Source of the DNA: an uncultured Aureispira sp. | GTDB lineage: Bacteria; Bacteroidota; Bacteroidia; Chitinophagales; Saprospiraceae | Direction of reading: 5' to 3' | Length of the DNA stretch: 34,317 bases | NCBI GenBank assembly: GCA_905480485.1 | Contig: CAJQQM010000151.1 | Span: forward strand, 1 to 34,317 | In this document: one piece after another, positions 14,773-23,934 of the stretch | How positions within the stretch are numbered: position 1 is the stretch's first letter | How the letters are laid out: the number at the start of each line of letters is the position of its first letter | Notes under the pieces: model-generated | The model's input: the letters and a program-made list of their open reading frames with translations, nothing else | What the model was told of the DNA's origin: nothing | Databases searched by the model: none | Program-made: the position numbers and the translations under genes

Positions 14773-17700
14773 ATGAAATCATTTAACAGACTCAGCAATA
14801 TGACAGGATGGCTAATGTTTGCTGTAGCCACAATTGTGTACATGCTTACTGCAGAACCTACCGCTAGTTTGTGGGATTGTGGGGAGTTTATATCAGCTGC
14901 ACACAAATTAGAAGTAGTGCATCCTCCGGGCGCACCCTTATTTCTGATGATAGGCCGTATGTTCGCATGGGTAGCTACCGTTGTATCAGACAACCCTTCT
15001 AATATTGCCTATGCGCTCAATGTTATGTCAGGGGTCTGTACTGCATTTTTAGTCATGTTTGTGTGTTGGTCAACTATTATTTTGAGTAAATTAGCGATGG
15101 TTGGGCGCAATAATGACCCTGAAGCAGGTGGGCAGACAATCGCTATTTTAGCCTCAGGTGTCGTGGCAGCACTTGCTACAACATTTGCTACCTCTGTTTG
15201 GTTTTCAGCTGTTGAGGGAGAGGTTTATGCAATGTCTTCTGGTTTTTCGGGGCTTGTGATGTGGGCCTCTTTAAGGTGGTATGTTTCGGATCATCCTCAA
15301 GCCGATAGATGGTTGGTGTTCATCGCCTACATGATGGGGCTTTCTATAGGGGTGCACCTGTTGAGTTTGTTGGCGTTTCCTTTTCTTGGTGTTTTGTTTT
15401 ATTACAAACAAAAAGAACTCAAAGAGGGTGAAACAGATTTTGTCCTTAAATCAACTATTCTAGGTTTTTTGGGAGGGTTTTTAGGTTTGGTCGCGGTACA
15501 GTATTTCATCATTCCAAGATTACCTCAAATCGCCGCAGGTGTCGATTATTTCTTTGTGAATGAAATTGGTCTTCCGATGGGCACGGGGGTGTTGTTCTTT
15601 TTGCTTTTGGTCACCGCCGCTATTGTATTTACCTTGCGTTATGCACACAAAGTTCAAAATTATTACTTACACCTTAGTACTTTAATGGTTGCGATGATTC
15701 TTATTGGTTTTAGTTCTTACGGGATGGTCGTAGTACGTGCAAATGCGCAGGCTGCCATCAATATGAACAATCCCTCGGACCCCTACAGTATGTTATCCTA
15801 CCTTAATCGTGAGCAATATGGTACACGTCCGCTTTTGTACGGACCACACTTTGCCGCCGATCATCCTGATGCACAACGTACTTTCAAAAAAGAAAAAGAT
15901 GTGTACCGTCCCGTTGAAAAAGATGGTAAAATGATTTATGATATTGTTGATGAAAAGCAAGAAATTATATACGGTTCGGACGACATGATGCTTTTTCCAA
16001 GACTAGGTCACCTCGATAAAGATGGCGATTACAAGCAATGGATGGATTTGTCTTTGGTTAAAGATAAAGCATCTGGCAAATTGATCGAAAAACCTACCAT
16101 GATGGATAACCTCAAATTCTTTTTTGAGTACCAAATTGGCTACATGTATTTACGCTATTTTTCATGGAATTTTATTGGCCGTCAAAATGCTTATCAGGGC
16201 ATACATAATTCACCCACTAAAGGGAATTGGATTTCAGGAATTGGACCAATTGATGCTTTTCAAACACATACACAACGCAATTTGCCCGATTATATCCTAA
16301 AGGACAAATCGAGAAATACCTATTATTTTTTACCTTTTATCTTCGGGCTTATTGGTTTGCTTTTTCACATTTCTAAACGTCCTAGAGAGGCTGCAGCACT
16401 CGGGGTGCTGTTTTTAATGACTGGTTTGGCGATTATAGTATTTACCAATCAGCCACCTCGCGAACCCCGAGAAAGAGATTATGTAATCGTTGGTTCAGTG
16501 TTTACATTTTGTATTTGGATAGGTATGGCTGTTCCGGCAATTTATGAAAAATTGAAATCCAGCGTTTCGGGGTCGCTTGCCGCTTCTTTGGCAGGCCTTT
16601 TAGTTCTTACCGCACCTGTTTTGATGGGCTTTGAAAATTGGGACGATCACTCTAGGGCTGAACAGTATGGTGCACGCGATTATGCTATCAATTTCTTAGA
16701 ATCTTGCGCTCCTAATGCATTGGTATTTACTTATGGAGATAATGATACCTATCCCTTGTGGTATGCACAAGAGGTCGAAAATATTCGACCGGATGTACGG
16801 GTAATTAATTTTAGTTTATTGGCTGTAGATTGGTACATTAATCAGCTTAGAAGGGATGTGAATACTTCAACGATGGTTGAAATGACGATTCCTAAAGCTG
16901 CATACCGCGGGCGATTAAGAAATTATCTACCGTTTTACCCCCTCACTGAAAGCTATACCAACCTACACGATGTTATCAAAATTGTTGGGGATATTAACAA
17001 ACTTGGCGCTAAGAACGTGCGTAAGTTTCCACCACAAATTTTAGATAATTTTGCGAGTATTATCGCAGCGCGAAATGTTTTCTTGCCGGTAGATAAAGAA
17101 AAAGCTAGGGCAAACGGTGCCATTCCGGCAAGTATTCCTGATTCTATGATCCTCAATAAAGTGAATTTCTCTTTGAAGGCAGGTCAGTATATGATGAAAG
17201 ACGAAATTGCTTTGATGGATATTATTTCGACCAATGCTGCTAACGGATGGAAACGACCTATTTACTTTGCAGTAACTTGTCGTCCCGAAAAAATTATGGG
17301 CTTGAAAGATTACTTGATGTTAGAAGGAATGGCATTGAGAATTGTTCCCTACAAAACGCCTTCTCAAAGTTCTATGGCTATTTTGATGGGTAAAGTAGAT
17401 ACTGATTTAATGTACGAAAACATGGTTGGTACCGAAGAAAAGCCTGGTAAATTTAAATGGGGTGGTTTTGATAAAAAAGAATTTTTCATCAACGAATCCT
17501 ATATGCCTTCTGTTCACAGCTTACAATATGGCTTTATCCGTCTTACGGATGCTTTGATGAAAGAAGGTAAAAATGAGAAGGCTGTCGCTACAGTTGACAA
17601 GTTTTTTGAAGCTTTCCCACATTTCAATTTTCCATATGAACAATCAAGAATGGGCCTGCAAGCTATGCAATATTTTTATGGGCTTAATGAACAAGAGAAA

Positions 17701-17952
17701 GCGCATAAGCATATAAAAATACTTTCAGATGCCTTGTACGATAGATTGGTGTTCTACATGGGGCTTAGCGATGCAGAAGCCGCTGCTTTCGCCCGCGAAA
17801 AAAATGAGGCTTTGGCTATGACACAGGGTGTATTACAACTTGTTAATACGGATAAGGACGAAGCTTTCAAAAAAGAAATTACGGAGCAGCTAAAAGACTT
17901 TATTCCACCGCCTGCTCAACAAAATCAGCTGATAGGGCCCAATAATAACTAA
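14773..17952 (+). CDS. DUF2723 (PMT-like) multipass membrane glycosyltransferase-type protein
   Basis: This is a 1059-residue inner-membrane protein. The N-terminal half is multipass with the DUF2723 (PF11028) signature at the start: TAEPTASLWDCGEFISAAHKLEVVHPPGAPLFLMIGRMFA, holding the acidic DCGEF motif typical of PMT-like GT-C enzymes. Further helices lie at ~120-330 and ~520-620. The C-terminal half is mostly soluble (VFTYGDNDTYPLWYAQEVENIRPDVRVINFSLL is a conserved segment), with helical hairpins near the end. The family includes the human O-mannosyltransferase TMEM260, which modifies Ig-like domains of receptors, so a role in O-glycosylation of exported proteins is plausible here. Substrate and donor are unknown. 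It is monocistronic, with its own promoter and terminator. Confidence 0.85.
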   Translation: MKSFNRLSNMTGWLMFAVATIVYMLTAEPTASLWDCGEFISAAHKLEVVHPPGAPLFLMIGRMFAWVATVVSDNPSNIAYALNVMSGVCTAFLVMFVCWSTIILSKLAMVGRNNDPEAGGQTIAILASGVVAALATTFATSVWFSAVEGEVYAMSSGFSGLVMWASLRWYVSDHPQADRWLVFIAYMMGLSIGVHLLSLLAFPFLGVLFYYKQKELKEGETDFVLKSTILGFLGGFLGLVAVQYFIIPRLPQIAAGVDYFFVNEIGLPMGTGVLFFLLLVTAAIVFTLRYAHKVQNYYLHLSTLMVAMILIGFSSYGMVVVRANAQAAINMNNPSDPYSMLSYLNREQYGTRPLLYGPHFAADHPDAQRTFKKEKDVYRPVEKDGKMIYDIVDEKQEIIYGSDDMMLFPRLGHLDKDGDYKQWMDLSLVKDKASGKLIEKPTMMDNLKFFFEYQIGYMYLRYFSWNFIGRQNAYQGIHNSPTKGNWISGIGPIDAFQTHTQRNLPDYILKDKSRNTYYFLPFIFGLIGLLFHISKRPREAAALGVLFLMTGLAIIVFTNQPPREPRERDYVIVGSVFTFCIWIGMAVPAIYEKLKSSVSGSLAASLAGLLVLTAPVLMGFENWDDHSRAEQYGARDYAINFLESCAPNALVFTYGDNDTYPLWYAQEVENIRPDVRVINFSLLAVDWYINQLRRDVNTSTMVEMTIPKAAYRGRLRNYLPFYPLTESYTNLHDVIKIVGDINKLGAKNVRKFPPQILDNFASIIAARNVFLPVDKEKARANGAIPASIPDSMILNKVNFSLKAGQYMMKDEIALMDIISTNAANGWKRPIYFAVTCRPEKIMGLKDYLMLEGMALRIVPYKTPSQSSMAILMGKVDTDLMYENMVGTEEKPGKFKWGGFDKKEFFINESYMPSVHSLQYGFIRLTDALMKEGKNEKAVATVDKFFEAFPHFNFPYEQSRMGLQAMQYFYGLNEQEKAHKHIKILSDALYDRLVFYMGLSDAEAAAFAREKNEALAMTQGVLQLVNTDKDEAFKKEITEQLKDFIPPPAQQNQLIGPNNN

Positions 17953-17953
17953 C

Positions 17954-17990
17954 AAAAAGGCTTTCCATCAAAATGGAAAGCCTTTTTATT
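17954..17990 (+). terminator. Strong intrinsic terminator after the DUF2723 gene
   Basis: A perfect 15-bp stem: the left arm at 17954-17968 pairs with the right arm at 17973-17987 around a CAAA loop, ending in T5. It starts two bases after the stop codon. Confidence 0.95.
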
Positions 17991-18039
17991 TAGACTACTT
18001 AAGCCGCTTCAAAAGAACGTATATTTCAATAAAACGGTG

Positions 18040-18047
18040 TATATTTG
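18040..18047 (+). promoter_or_regulatory. -7 box immediately before the helicase start
   Basis: TATATTTG is an exact TAnnTTTG match ending four bases before ATG 18052. If used, transcription would begin at or within a base or two of the start codon, giving a leaderless mRNA. No TTTG/TTG -33 element is seen at the expected distance. Confidence 0.4.
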
Positions 18048-18051
18048 CTGC

Positions 18052-19389
18052 ATGGATTTTAGTGAAATAAATATTAATAACCCCTTGCGGAATGCCCTTG
18101 ACGATTTAGGCATCACAAAAGCTACCCCGATACAAGCGGAAGCCTTTCCTATACTGATGTCAGGAGCCGATTTAGTAGCGGTGGCACAAACAGGTACGGG
18201 CAAAACATTTGCCTATCTATTGCCAATTCTAAGACATCTAAAATATTCGGATCAAAAACATCCTCGGGTATTGATTCTTGTGCCTACTAGAGAATTGGCA
18301 GTACAGGTACAAACAGAAATACTTAAGTTAAGTCGTTATATGTCCTTAAGGGTTGTGGCAGTCTTTGGAGGGGTAAACATCAATACTCAAAAAAAAGACG
18401 TTGCCTCCGGAATGGATATAATAGTTGCTACACCAGGTCGACTAATCGACTTATCTATGAGTCGTGCGATTAAGCTTAAAAAAATAAAACAATTGGTCAT
18501 TGATGAGGTAGACGAGATGTTAAATATGGGTTTTAGGAAACAACTACAAGATGTGTTTATGATGCTTCCTGAGCGACGTCAAAATATGCTGTTTTCGGCT
18601 ACTATGACCAAGGAAATAGAGATGCTTGTAGACGAAGTTTTTTTTCAACCCCAAAAAATTATGATTGCTGCATCGGGTACTTCGGCAGATGGTATAGAAC
18701 AGTTTGTTTACAGAGTACCTAACTACTACACCAAAATAAATTTACTGAATTCTCTTTTGATCCAAAATACCGATTGGACAAAAGTACTTATTTTTGCAGC
18801 CACCAAAAAAATGGCCGATGAAGTTTTTGAAAAACTTCAAGTGCATTTCCCCAACGAGATTGGAATAATTCATTCCAATAAATCGCAAAACTATCGCTTA
18901 CGGTCTGTCCAAAATTTCGATACAGGAGTCTTTCGTTTATTAATTGCTACCGATTTAATAGCAAGAGGGCTTGACTTTAAATCAGTCAGTCATGTAATTA
19001 ATATAGACACACCCGAGGATGCAGAAAATTACATTCATCGTGTCGGTCGAACAGCTCGGGCGCAAGAAGAAGGCGTAGCAATAACGATGGTAAATACGAT
19101 TGAATGTACAAAGGAGTCGCTTTACCTAGAGGAAATAGAGAAACTGATGCATCGGTCTATTCAAGAACTTGCATTGCCCTCTGACCTAAGCATAGAAACG
19201 GACTTAACCGAAAGAGAACAAGTCCAATACCAACAGAAAAACGCAAGTAAGGACATCGATCACCTGAAAGAATCGAAGGGGGCATTTCATGAAAAAAAAG
19301 AAAAGAACACAAAAGTTAATCGAGCTCAAGAGAAGCGACTAGCCAGAAAAGCGGAAAAATTCAAAGCCAAAAGAAGAAAAAAGAATTAA
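18052..19389 (+). CDS. DEAD-box-type ATP-dependent RNA helicase (RhlE/SrmB-like)
   Basis: This is a 445-residue RNA helicase probably acting in RNA unwinding, ribosome assembly or mRNA decay. All core motifs are present: Q motif with Gln28 (TPIQAEAFP), Walker A AQTGTGKT (Lys51), PTRELAVQV, FGG, TPGRL, motif II at 151-154, motif III SAT, and the C-terminal ATDLIARGLDF and YIHRVGRTARA. Motif II reads DEVD, not DEAD, so Ala is replaced by Val while the catalytic Asp-Glu is kept. The tail from ~405 is strongly basic and Lys-rich (KRLARKAEKFKAKRRKKN), typical of RNA-binding extensions in RhlE-like proteins. I prefer ATG 18052 to an in-frame GTG at 18037 because the -7 box overlaps the latter. The exact subfamily is uncertain. 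Confidence 0.93.
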   Translation: MDFSEININNPLRNALDDLGITKATPIQAEAFPILMSGADLVAVAQTGTGKTFAYLLPILRHLKYSDQKHPRVLILVPTRELAVQVQTEILKLSRYMSLRVVAVFGGVNINTQKKDVASGMDIIVATPGRLIDLSMSRAIKLKKIKQLVIDEVDEMLNMGFRKQLQDVFMMLPERRQNMLFSATMTKEIEMLVDEVFFQPQKIMIAASGTSADGIEQFVYRVPNYYTKINLLNSLLIQNTDWTKVLIFAATKKMADEVFEKLQVHFPNEIGIIHSNKSQNYRLRSVQNFDTGVFRLLIATDLIARGLDFKSVSHVINIDTPEDAENYIHRVGRTARAQEEGVAITMVNTIECTKESLYLEEIEKLMHRSIQELALPSDLSIETDLTEREQVQYQQKNASKDIDHLKESKGAFHEKKEKNTKVNRAQEKRLARKAEKFKAKRRKKN

Positions 19390-19474
19390 GTTTTCAAACA
19401 AAAAATACACGATAAAGTAGATTGAATTGCTTGGCTAGAAATAAATGTTTCCTAAATTTCGATGATAGATTGCC

Positions 19475-19951
19475 TTAGTTAATACTAAAAATAACTTCGA
19501 ATTCTTCGCAAACTACCATCATATCTTCAGAGGGTACTTCGCCAAAACTCGTGAGATCTTTGCTGAAAAAATCCCAGTGCATAGTTTTCCAGTAGGCTAG
19601 GCTTTGATCGCCTTCGCCTTCTTTTACAGCATAGTCTTCTGTAATCTCATTATAAGGTAGTATTTCTACCTCAGTTGTACGGATAATACATTGTGCTTCA
19701 CCTTCCCAGTTGGTGATTATCGCAAAATCTCCCTCTGCGGGAACCGGAGCTTGATAATGTAAGTAGGAAGCAAAAGCGCCTGATGTAGCAGTTTTGATGC
19801 CTGCTTTTACCAACATAGCCGTCGTATCGGCATCTTTTTTGGTAATACCAAAATGATAAGAATCGGGCATCGGTGCATGGCTGAATTCAATGTTTTCGGC
19901 AACAAAAGAAAACCACATTGCTGGTACAGAAGAATGAATTTGATCGGTCAT
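19475..19951 (-). CDS. ASCH domain-containing protein
   Basis: This 158-residue cytoplasmic protein has the ASCH fold, a PUA-like beta-barrel thought to bind RNA or modified nucleosides. Motifs: SYHFGITKKDADTTAMLVKAGIKTATSG (31-58), with the family's K-T-A-T segment; PVPAEGDFAIITNWEGEAQCIIRTTEVEILPYNEI, the central strands; and EGEGDQSLAYWKTMHWDFF (~110-129), the conserved acidic/aromatic helix. Length and motif order match YhfF-like members; one ASCH protein (YqfB) has been shown to hydrolyse N4-acetylcytidine. It is the last gene of the minus-strand set with the exonuclease (53 bases upstream) and the TPR-CHAT gene, so cotranscription is likely. A functional link to them is not proven. Confidence 0.85.
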   Translation of the reverse strand: MTDQIHSSVPAMWFSFVAENIEFSHAPMPDSYHFGITKKDADTTAMLVKAGIKTATSGAFASYLHYQAPVPAEGDFAIITNWEGEAQCIIRTTEVEILPYNEITEDYAVKEGEGDQSLAYWKTMHWDFFSKDLTSFGEVPSEDMMVVCEEFEVIFSIN

Positions 19952-20004
19952 GATTAGTACGGTCTTATAAATGTTCGCAATAAGTGCGCAAATATAAGCA
20001 TTTT

Positions 20005-20802
20005 TTATTTTATCTTGCCATTTAATATCGCCTTTGCAATATTTTTTACTTGAGCCGGAAAATCTTTACTGATAATCCATTTCAGGGTCTGAGGATTTTT
20101 GTAGGCTTCTTGGCCCTTGTTACTGCCAAAGTTAAACACAATTACACCTTCGCTGTTGCGGCTAAAACGTCCTGTAAAATCTACATTTTTATTGTCAGAA
20201 ATGAATTCGTATAGGGCTTGCATATCGTTTTTGATGGGCTTTTCTGTGCGTTGTCCATCTCTGTCAATATAGTCGGTATCTTCGTAGCGTTGTATCTGCC
20301 CTAACAAAACATCTGCAGTTGCCTTCGTGTCGGATAATGCATCGTGCGCATTTTCTAATTCTTTGTTACAATAAAACTTTAAAGCAGCCTTTAATGTACG
20401 GGGTTCCATTTTATAAAAAATCTGTAGGGCGTCTATTAAGCGTCGATTTTGAATAGAAAAAGTTTTGCCGATACGTGCAAACTCTTCAATGAGCATCGGA
20501 ACATCAAATCGATTGGAATTATAGCCCGCCAAATCGGCCTCTCCCAAAAATTCAAGCAATTCATCCGCACATTCAGCAAATGTAGGTTGATTACGCACCA
20601 TATCTACCGTAATTCCATGTACTTTGAGCGCATCGGGTTTGATGGGATATTGTGGATTTATTAATAAGTTTTTTTCGATCGGTTCACCGCCATCTTTCAA
20701 ATATTTAATCAAGGCAATCTGTACAATTCTATCTTTGACTACATCGGTTCCGGTTGCCTCAATATCAAAAAAAACTAAATCTTTATCTAGGTTGAAATTC
20801 AT
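20005..20802 (-). CDS. DnaQ-like (DEDDh) 3'-5' exonuclease with C-terminal DUF3820-like motif
   Basis: This 265-residue cytoplasmic nuclease resembles the epsilon subunit exonuclease of DNA polymerase III and RNase T. The DEDDh residues are all visible: Asp13 and Glu15 (FFDIEATG), Asp100 (NSNRFDVPML), His153 and Asp158 (HDALSDTKAT), so it should be an active Mg-dependent nuclease. Residues ~223-249 (FNFGSNKGQEAYKNPQTLKWIISKDFP) resemble the small FxFGKxKG...YLxWI...DFP motif of DUF3820 proteins, probably a nucleic-acid-binding accessory element. Its ATG overlaps the TGA of the upstream TPR-CHAT gene by four bases (ATGA), a sign of translational coupling. It lacks polymerase-binding features that would mark it as DnaQ itself. 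Whether the substrate is DNA or RNA is unknown. Confidence 0.9.
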   Translation of the reverse strand: MNFNLDKDLVFFDIEATGTDVVKDRIVQIALIKYLKDGGEPIEKNLLINPQYPIKPDALKVHGITVDMVRNQPTFAECADELLEFLGEADLAGYNSNRFDVPMLIEEFARIGKTFSIQNRRLIDALQIFYKMEPRTLKAALKFYCNKELENAHDALSDTKATADVLLGQIQRYEDTDYIDRDGQRTEKPIKNDMQALYEFISDNKNVDFTGRFSRNSEGVIVFNFGSNKGQEAYKNPQTLKWIISKDFPAQVKNIAKAILNGKIK

Positions 20803-23720
20803 GATTTTTTATACATTAATCGGCTTATAAAAAAGGCGCAGAGGCCTACTATTAACAAGGCCGCAAGATAGCATTTTTTTTTAGTTCTCCCAATTTCAAG
20901 CTCAATGCCTTTTGGCTTGCCATAGAGTTGATATCCACCCCAATAATAAGGATGAGCTTCTTGACTAGAAGCCTGCTCTAAATATGCTTGTTGCGCTTTT
21001 TGCAAGGACTTAGTTTTGCTTGCTCCTTTGGCAAGCTGTTGATAAAAAAAAAGACTGATTTGCATAGAAGATTTATCATCGACGTTCCATAGCGTTTGTA
21101 AGACACTTTGAGCCCCGGCATACATAAAATCTCGCGCAATACTCATAGTACCTTCGCCTTCCATCCAAATACCTGCAGCCGTTTGACAGGCATTCAGTAC
21201 CACTAATTGAGGTTTTATTGTCAAAGAAAGAATATCCTCACTACTGAGTACAGCAGCAGCAGCATTATCCTTTGTGAATAGATATATGCACTTTTTATGT
21301 CCAGGATTAATGTTCGAATTGCCGTGTGCCGCTAAGTGAATAATCGAATGTTGCATACACTGCTCAAGAAAGTTTTTTTTGTGTGCATTTGAATCATATA
21401 GATATACTCCCTTATAGTTGTTTTCAAGTTTATTTATTTCGACTTGCGCAAACGCTAAAGGGGGCAATTTTGACGATTGGGAATAACTAGGGGCAAGGCC
21501 TAAAATGCTATTTTTGCCCGTATTTACACTACTTTGGACTTGCTGATAATAGCTGTTTGCTGAATAAGCATAACCAATTTCTTTTTTGTTGATTAAATAA
21601 TGTAAATCGTGATAACCTCTACTATTTTGATTGAGTTGATAAGTTAGGGCGGCTAAGGGTAGGTCGCATAATTGTCTGTCTGGAAGAACCGTGAAATAGT
21701 CAGAAGGCCAATCAAAGCATAAGGCTTTGTAAATAACATTAGCTAAACTATCATAAGATTGGGAGCTAATGAGTTGCTTATGTTTAGAATGCTGTCCTAT
21801 TCTAAATTGTTGCTTGAAAGAATAGAGCTGTTTTTTGATGGCGATATCAATAGATCGAATTTGCACGTTATTTTGTTCGATTACTAAAAGATATAGAGCA
21901 TCTTCTCCCCAAAAATAGTTAAATACAGTTGCTTGACTGTCTAAAATTGATTGAAAATCTCGCAATGCAAGCCGGTTGTGATTAAGCCAATTACTGGGAT
22001 TTAAATCGGCTTTCCAATGAAGGTCAAAGAGTTTTTTTTGAAGGGTATAGATTAAAGCACTGTCATTATTTTGCCAAGCCACCAACCATTTTTCCTCAAG
22101 CCTGTTGTGTTGTTTGTTTTGTTGAGCGAATGGTGGTTTTTTACGCTGTATCTGAATGCTTAAATTTAACAGTACGGATTTGTTAAACTCCATGAGTTCA
22201 AAAATCTGAGCCAAATATTTTTGATGGGCCGTTTTAGAAAATAGTTCGTAACAAAAGGTGATGCTGTGGTTACATAAATCGCGCAGACTTTTTATTATTA
22301 ATTTTTTGTCGGTTTGACCGTGTATATGCCTAAGACTTTGATCAATGATTTGATCAAGTTTATTTATTTTGAGGAAATAAAGCTGATCGTTTATAGTAGG
22401 CAACAAACGAATAAGGCTAAGTTGATGATCCAAAATTTTAATCATCAGTGCAGGGTGCATTATTTCTTTTTCGTTCAGGTTGGTTTCCCATGCTTTTTGG
22501 GCATAGATTTCCGAGAGTCTGAATTGTTTTTTTTGGTTATACAACAACGATAAATCGAGGTAAATGCTTGCTAATTCAGGATTTTTGTTTGTAAAATGAT
22601 GGCGTTGTATTTTTAAAAGTCGAAGGTATGTTTTTTCGGCAGCATCGAGCCTTTGTGTACTCTTAAGAATCTTGGCTTTTTGGCGCATTGGACTAATGAG
22701 TGCAAGGTTATTCTTTCCTAAAACCGTCTCATAAATTTGTATAGATGCATTGCTGTAGTGTAGGGCAGAGTCTATTTGTTGAAGTTGATGATAACTGCCT
22801 CCGATATGATTATAAACAAAAGCTAGATGCTCATTTTTGTGGGGATATATTTGGGCTAGTAATTGCGTTGATTTGTGGTGGTACTCTAGCGCTTGTTCAA
22901 ACTTATTTAATCGAAAATAGCAGTAGCCTAAATTCGAATAAATGAGTTTAAAGTTAGCCATATAATTAAGGTCATTTGAACAGCCATTATCAAGAACTTG
23001 CTCAAAATAGCTGATTGCGGTATATATTGCATTCCTTTCTACTTTTAAATAGCCTAGGTTGTTATAAATTTGGCTTAGTAATAAGGGAGCTAATTTCTGG
23101 TTTTTTAAGCAATATTTTGCGGCTTTTTTAAACGTAGTTTCAGCCAGGTTCAAATAACCTTTCTTGAGCTGTAAACTTCCTTTTAAAATCAATAGTTCAA
23201 TGGAATCTTCAACCATCAATTCAATACTAATATTTGCTAGCAACAAACGATTCATATTCTCTAGTTGCTGTTCTGCTTCCGTGTATTTTTCTTGTAAATA
23301 ATATATCTGCGCAGCCATAAAATAGAGTTCTACAACTGTAGAGGTATCTTGCGAAGTCGAAGCTAGACTAAATCGAAGGGCTTTTTGAATAGATTCGTCA
23401 GCTTTGCCATATTGAGACAAACGACGATGCATCATGGCTAAATTAAACTGAACTTCTGTTTTTTTGGCCAAAATAGAAGGGGCTAAGCTACTTATATGTT
23501 CCAAATAATAGGCTTCTAGTTCTGCAACCTCAATTGCTGCTTCAAAATGGCACATTTTTGCATAAATTTTGCATAGCTTGCGGCAATCTTGTATTAAGCT
23601 ATCGGGCGGCCTATCTGTATCTCGAATTAAAAGCTTGTACTTATTTACATCATACATTTGCCCAAAGGCTAAAAAGGGTGTCAGATAAAATAATAGGCCG
23701 ATTGTTTTTTGAATATTCAT
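20799..23720 (-). CDS. Exported TPR-CHAT caspase-like protease with C-terminal membrane anchor
   Basis: This 973-residue protein has a signal peptide (MNIQKTIGLLFYLTPFLAFGQ), a long all-helical region of tetratricopeptide repeats (~40-480, for example YNNLGYLKVERNAIYTAISYFEQVL and YSNLGYCYFRLNKFEQALEYHHKST), a linker, and a CHAT domain (~650-935). The caspase-type dyad is intact: His799 in HLAAHGNS and Cys845 in LNACQTAAG, with the family's GEGTMSIARDFMYAGAQSVLQTLWNVDD and YYWGGYQLYG segments after it. A transmembrane helix (~948-966, CYLAALLIVGLCAFFISRLMY) and a short basic tail end the protein, predicting a periplasmic body anchored in the inner membrane. The stop overlaps the start of the exonuclease gene by four bases. 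CHAT proteases elsewhere act in separase-like, gasdermin-cleaving or type III-E CRISPR roles; this one's target is unknown. Confidence 0.9.
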   Translation of the reverse strand: MNIQKTIGLLFYLTPFLAFGQMYDVNKYKLLIRDTDRPPDSLIQDCRKLCKIYAKMCHFEAAIEVAELEAYYLEHISSLAPSILAKKTEVQFNLAMMHRRLSQYGKADESIQKALRFSLASTSQDTSTVVELYFMAAQIYYLQEKYTEAEQQLENMNRLLLANISIELMVEDSIELLILKGSLQLKKGYLNLAETTFKKAAKYCLKNQKLAPLLLSQIYNNLGYLKVERNAIYTAISYFEQVLDNGCSNDLNYMANFKLIYSNLGYCYFRLNKFEQALEYHHKSTQLLAQIYPHKNEHLAFVYNHIGGSYHQLQQIDSALHYSNASIQIYETVLGKNNLALISPMRQKAKILKSTQRLDAAEKTYLRLLKIQRHHFTNKNPELASIYLDLSLLYNQKKQFRLSEIYAQKAWETNLNEKEIMHPALMIKILDHQLSLIRLLPTINDQLYFLKINKLDQIIDQSLRHIHGQTDKKLIIKSLRDLCNHSITFCYELFSKTAHQKYLAQIFELMEFNKSVLLNLSIQIQRKKPPFAQQNKQHNRLEEKWLVAWQNNDSALIYTLQKKLFDLHWKADLNPSNWLNHNRLALRDFQSILDSQATVFNYFWGEDALYLLVIEQNNVQIRSIDIAIKKQLYSFKQQFRIGQHSKHKQLISSQSYDSLANVIYKALCFDWPSDYFTVLPDRQLCDLPLAALTYQLNQNSRGYHDLHYLINKKEIGYAYSANSYYQQVQSSVNTGKNSILGLAPSYSQSSKLPPLAFAQVEINKLENNYKGVYLYDSNAHKKNFLEQCMQHSIIHLAAHGNSNINPGHKKCIYLFTKDNAAAAVLSSEDILSLTIKPQLVVLNACQTAAGIWMEGEGTMSIARDFMYAGAQSVLQTLWNVDDKSSMQISLFFYQQLAKGASKTKSLQKAQQAYLEQASSQEAHPYYWGGYQLYGKPKGIELEIGRTKKKCYLAALLIVGLCAFFISRLMYKKS

Positions 23721-23934
23721 AAATGTAAATAAGCCTTGTGCTTAGGGATTCAATAGCTTGTTTTAGTCTAAGGTGCTGGTATTAATGTGTTTATGTCTTC
23801 TTAGTTACGGATAAATAGCTTTATTAGTTACTTTTTTTTGAGTTTTTATTATAAATAGCACAAGGGCCTGCCGTCTTAAAAAAAAGAAACGCTAGAAATC
23901 TTTTTTATTTTTTTTCTTTTAGGGCTTAAAGGGT

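Noticed and set aside
20799-23720. The TPR-CHAT protein as a type III-E CRISPR (Craspase) partner
   Set aside because: No gRAMP effector, cas gene or repeat array is present, and the signal peptide and membrane anchor do not fit a cytoplasmic Craspase.
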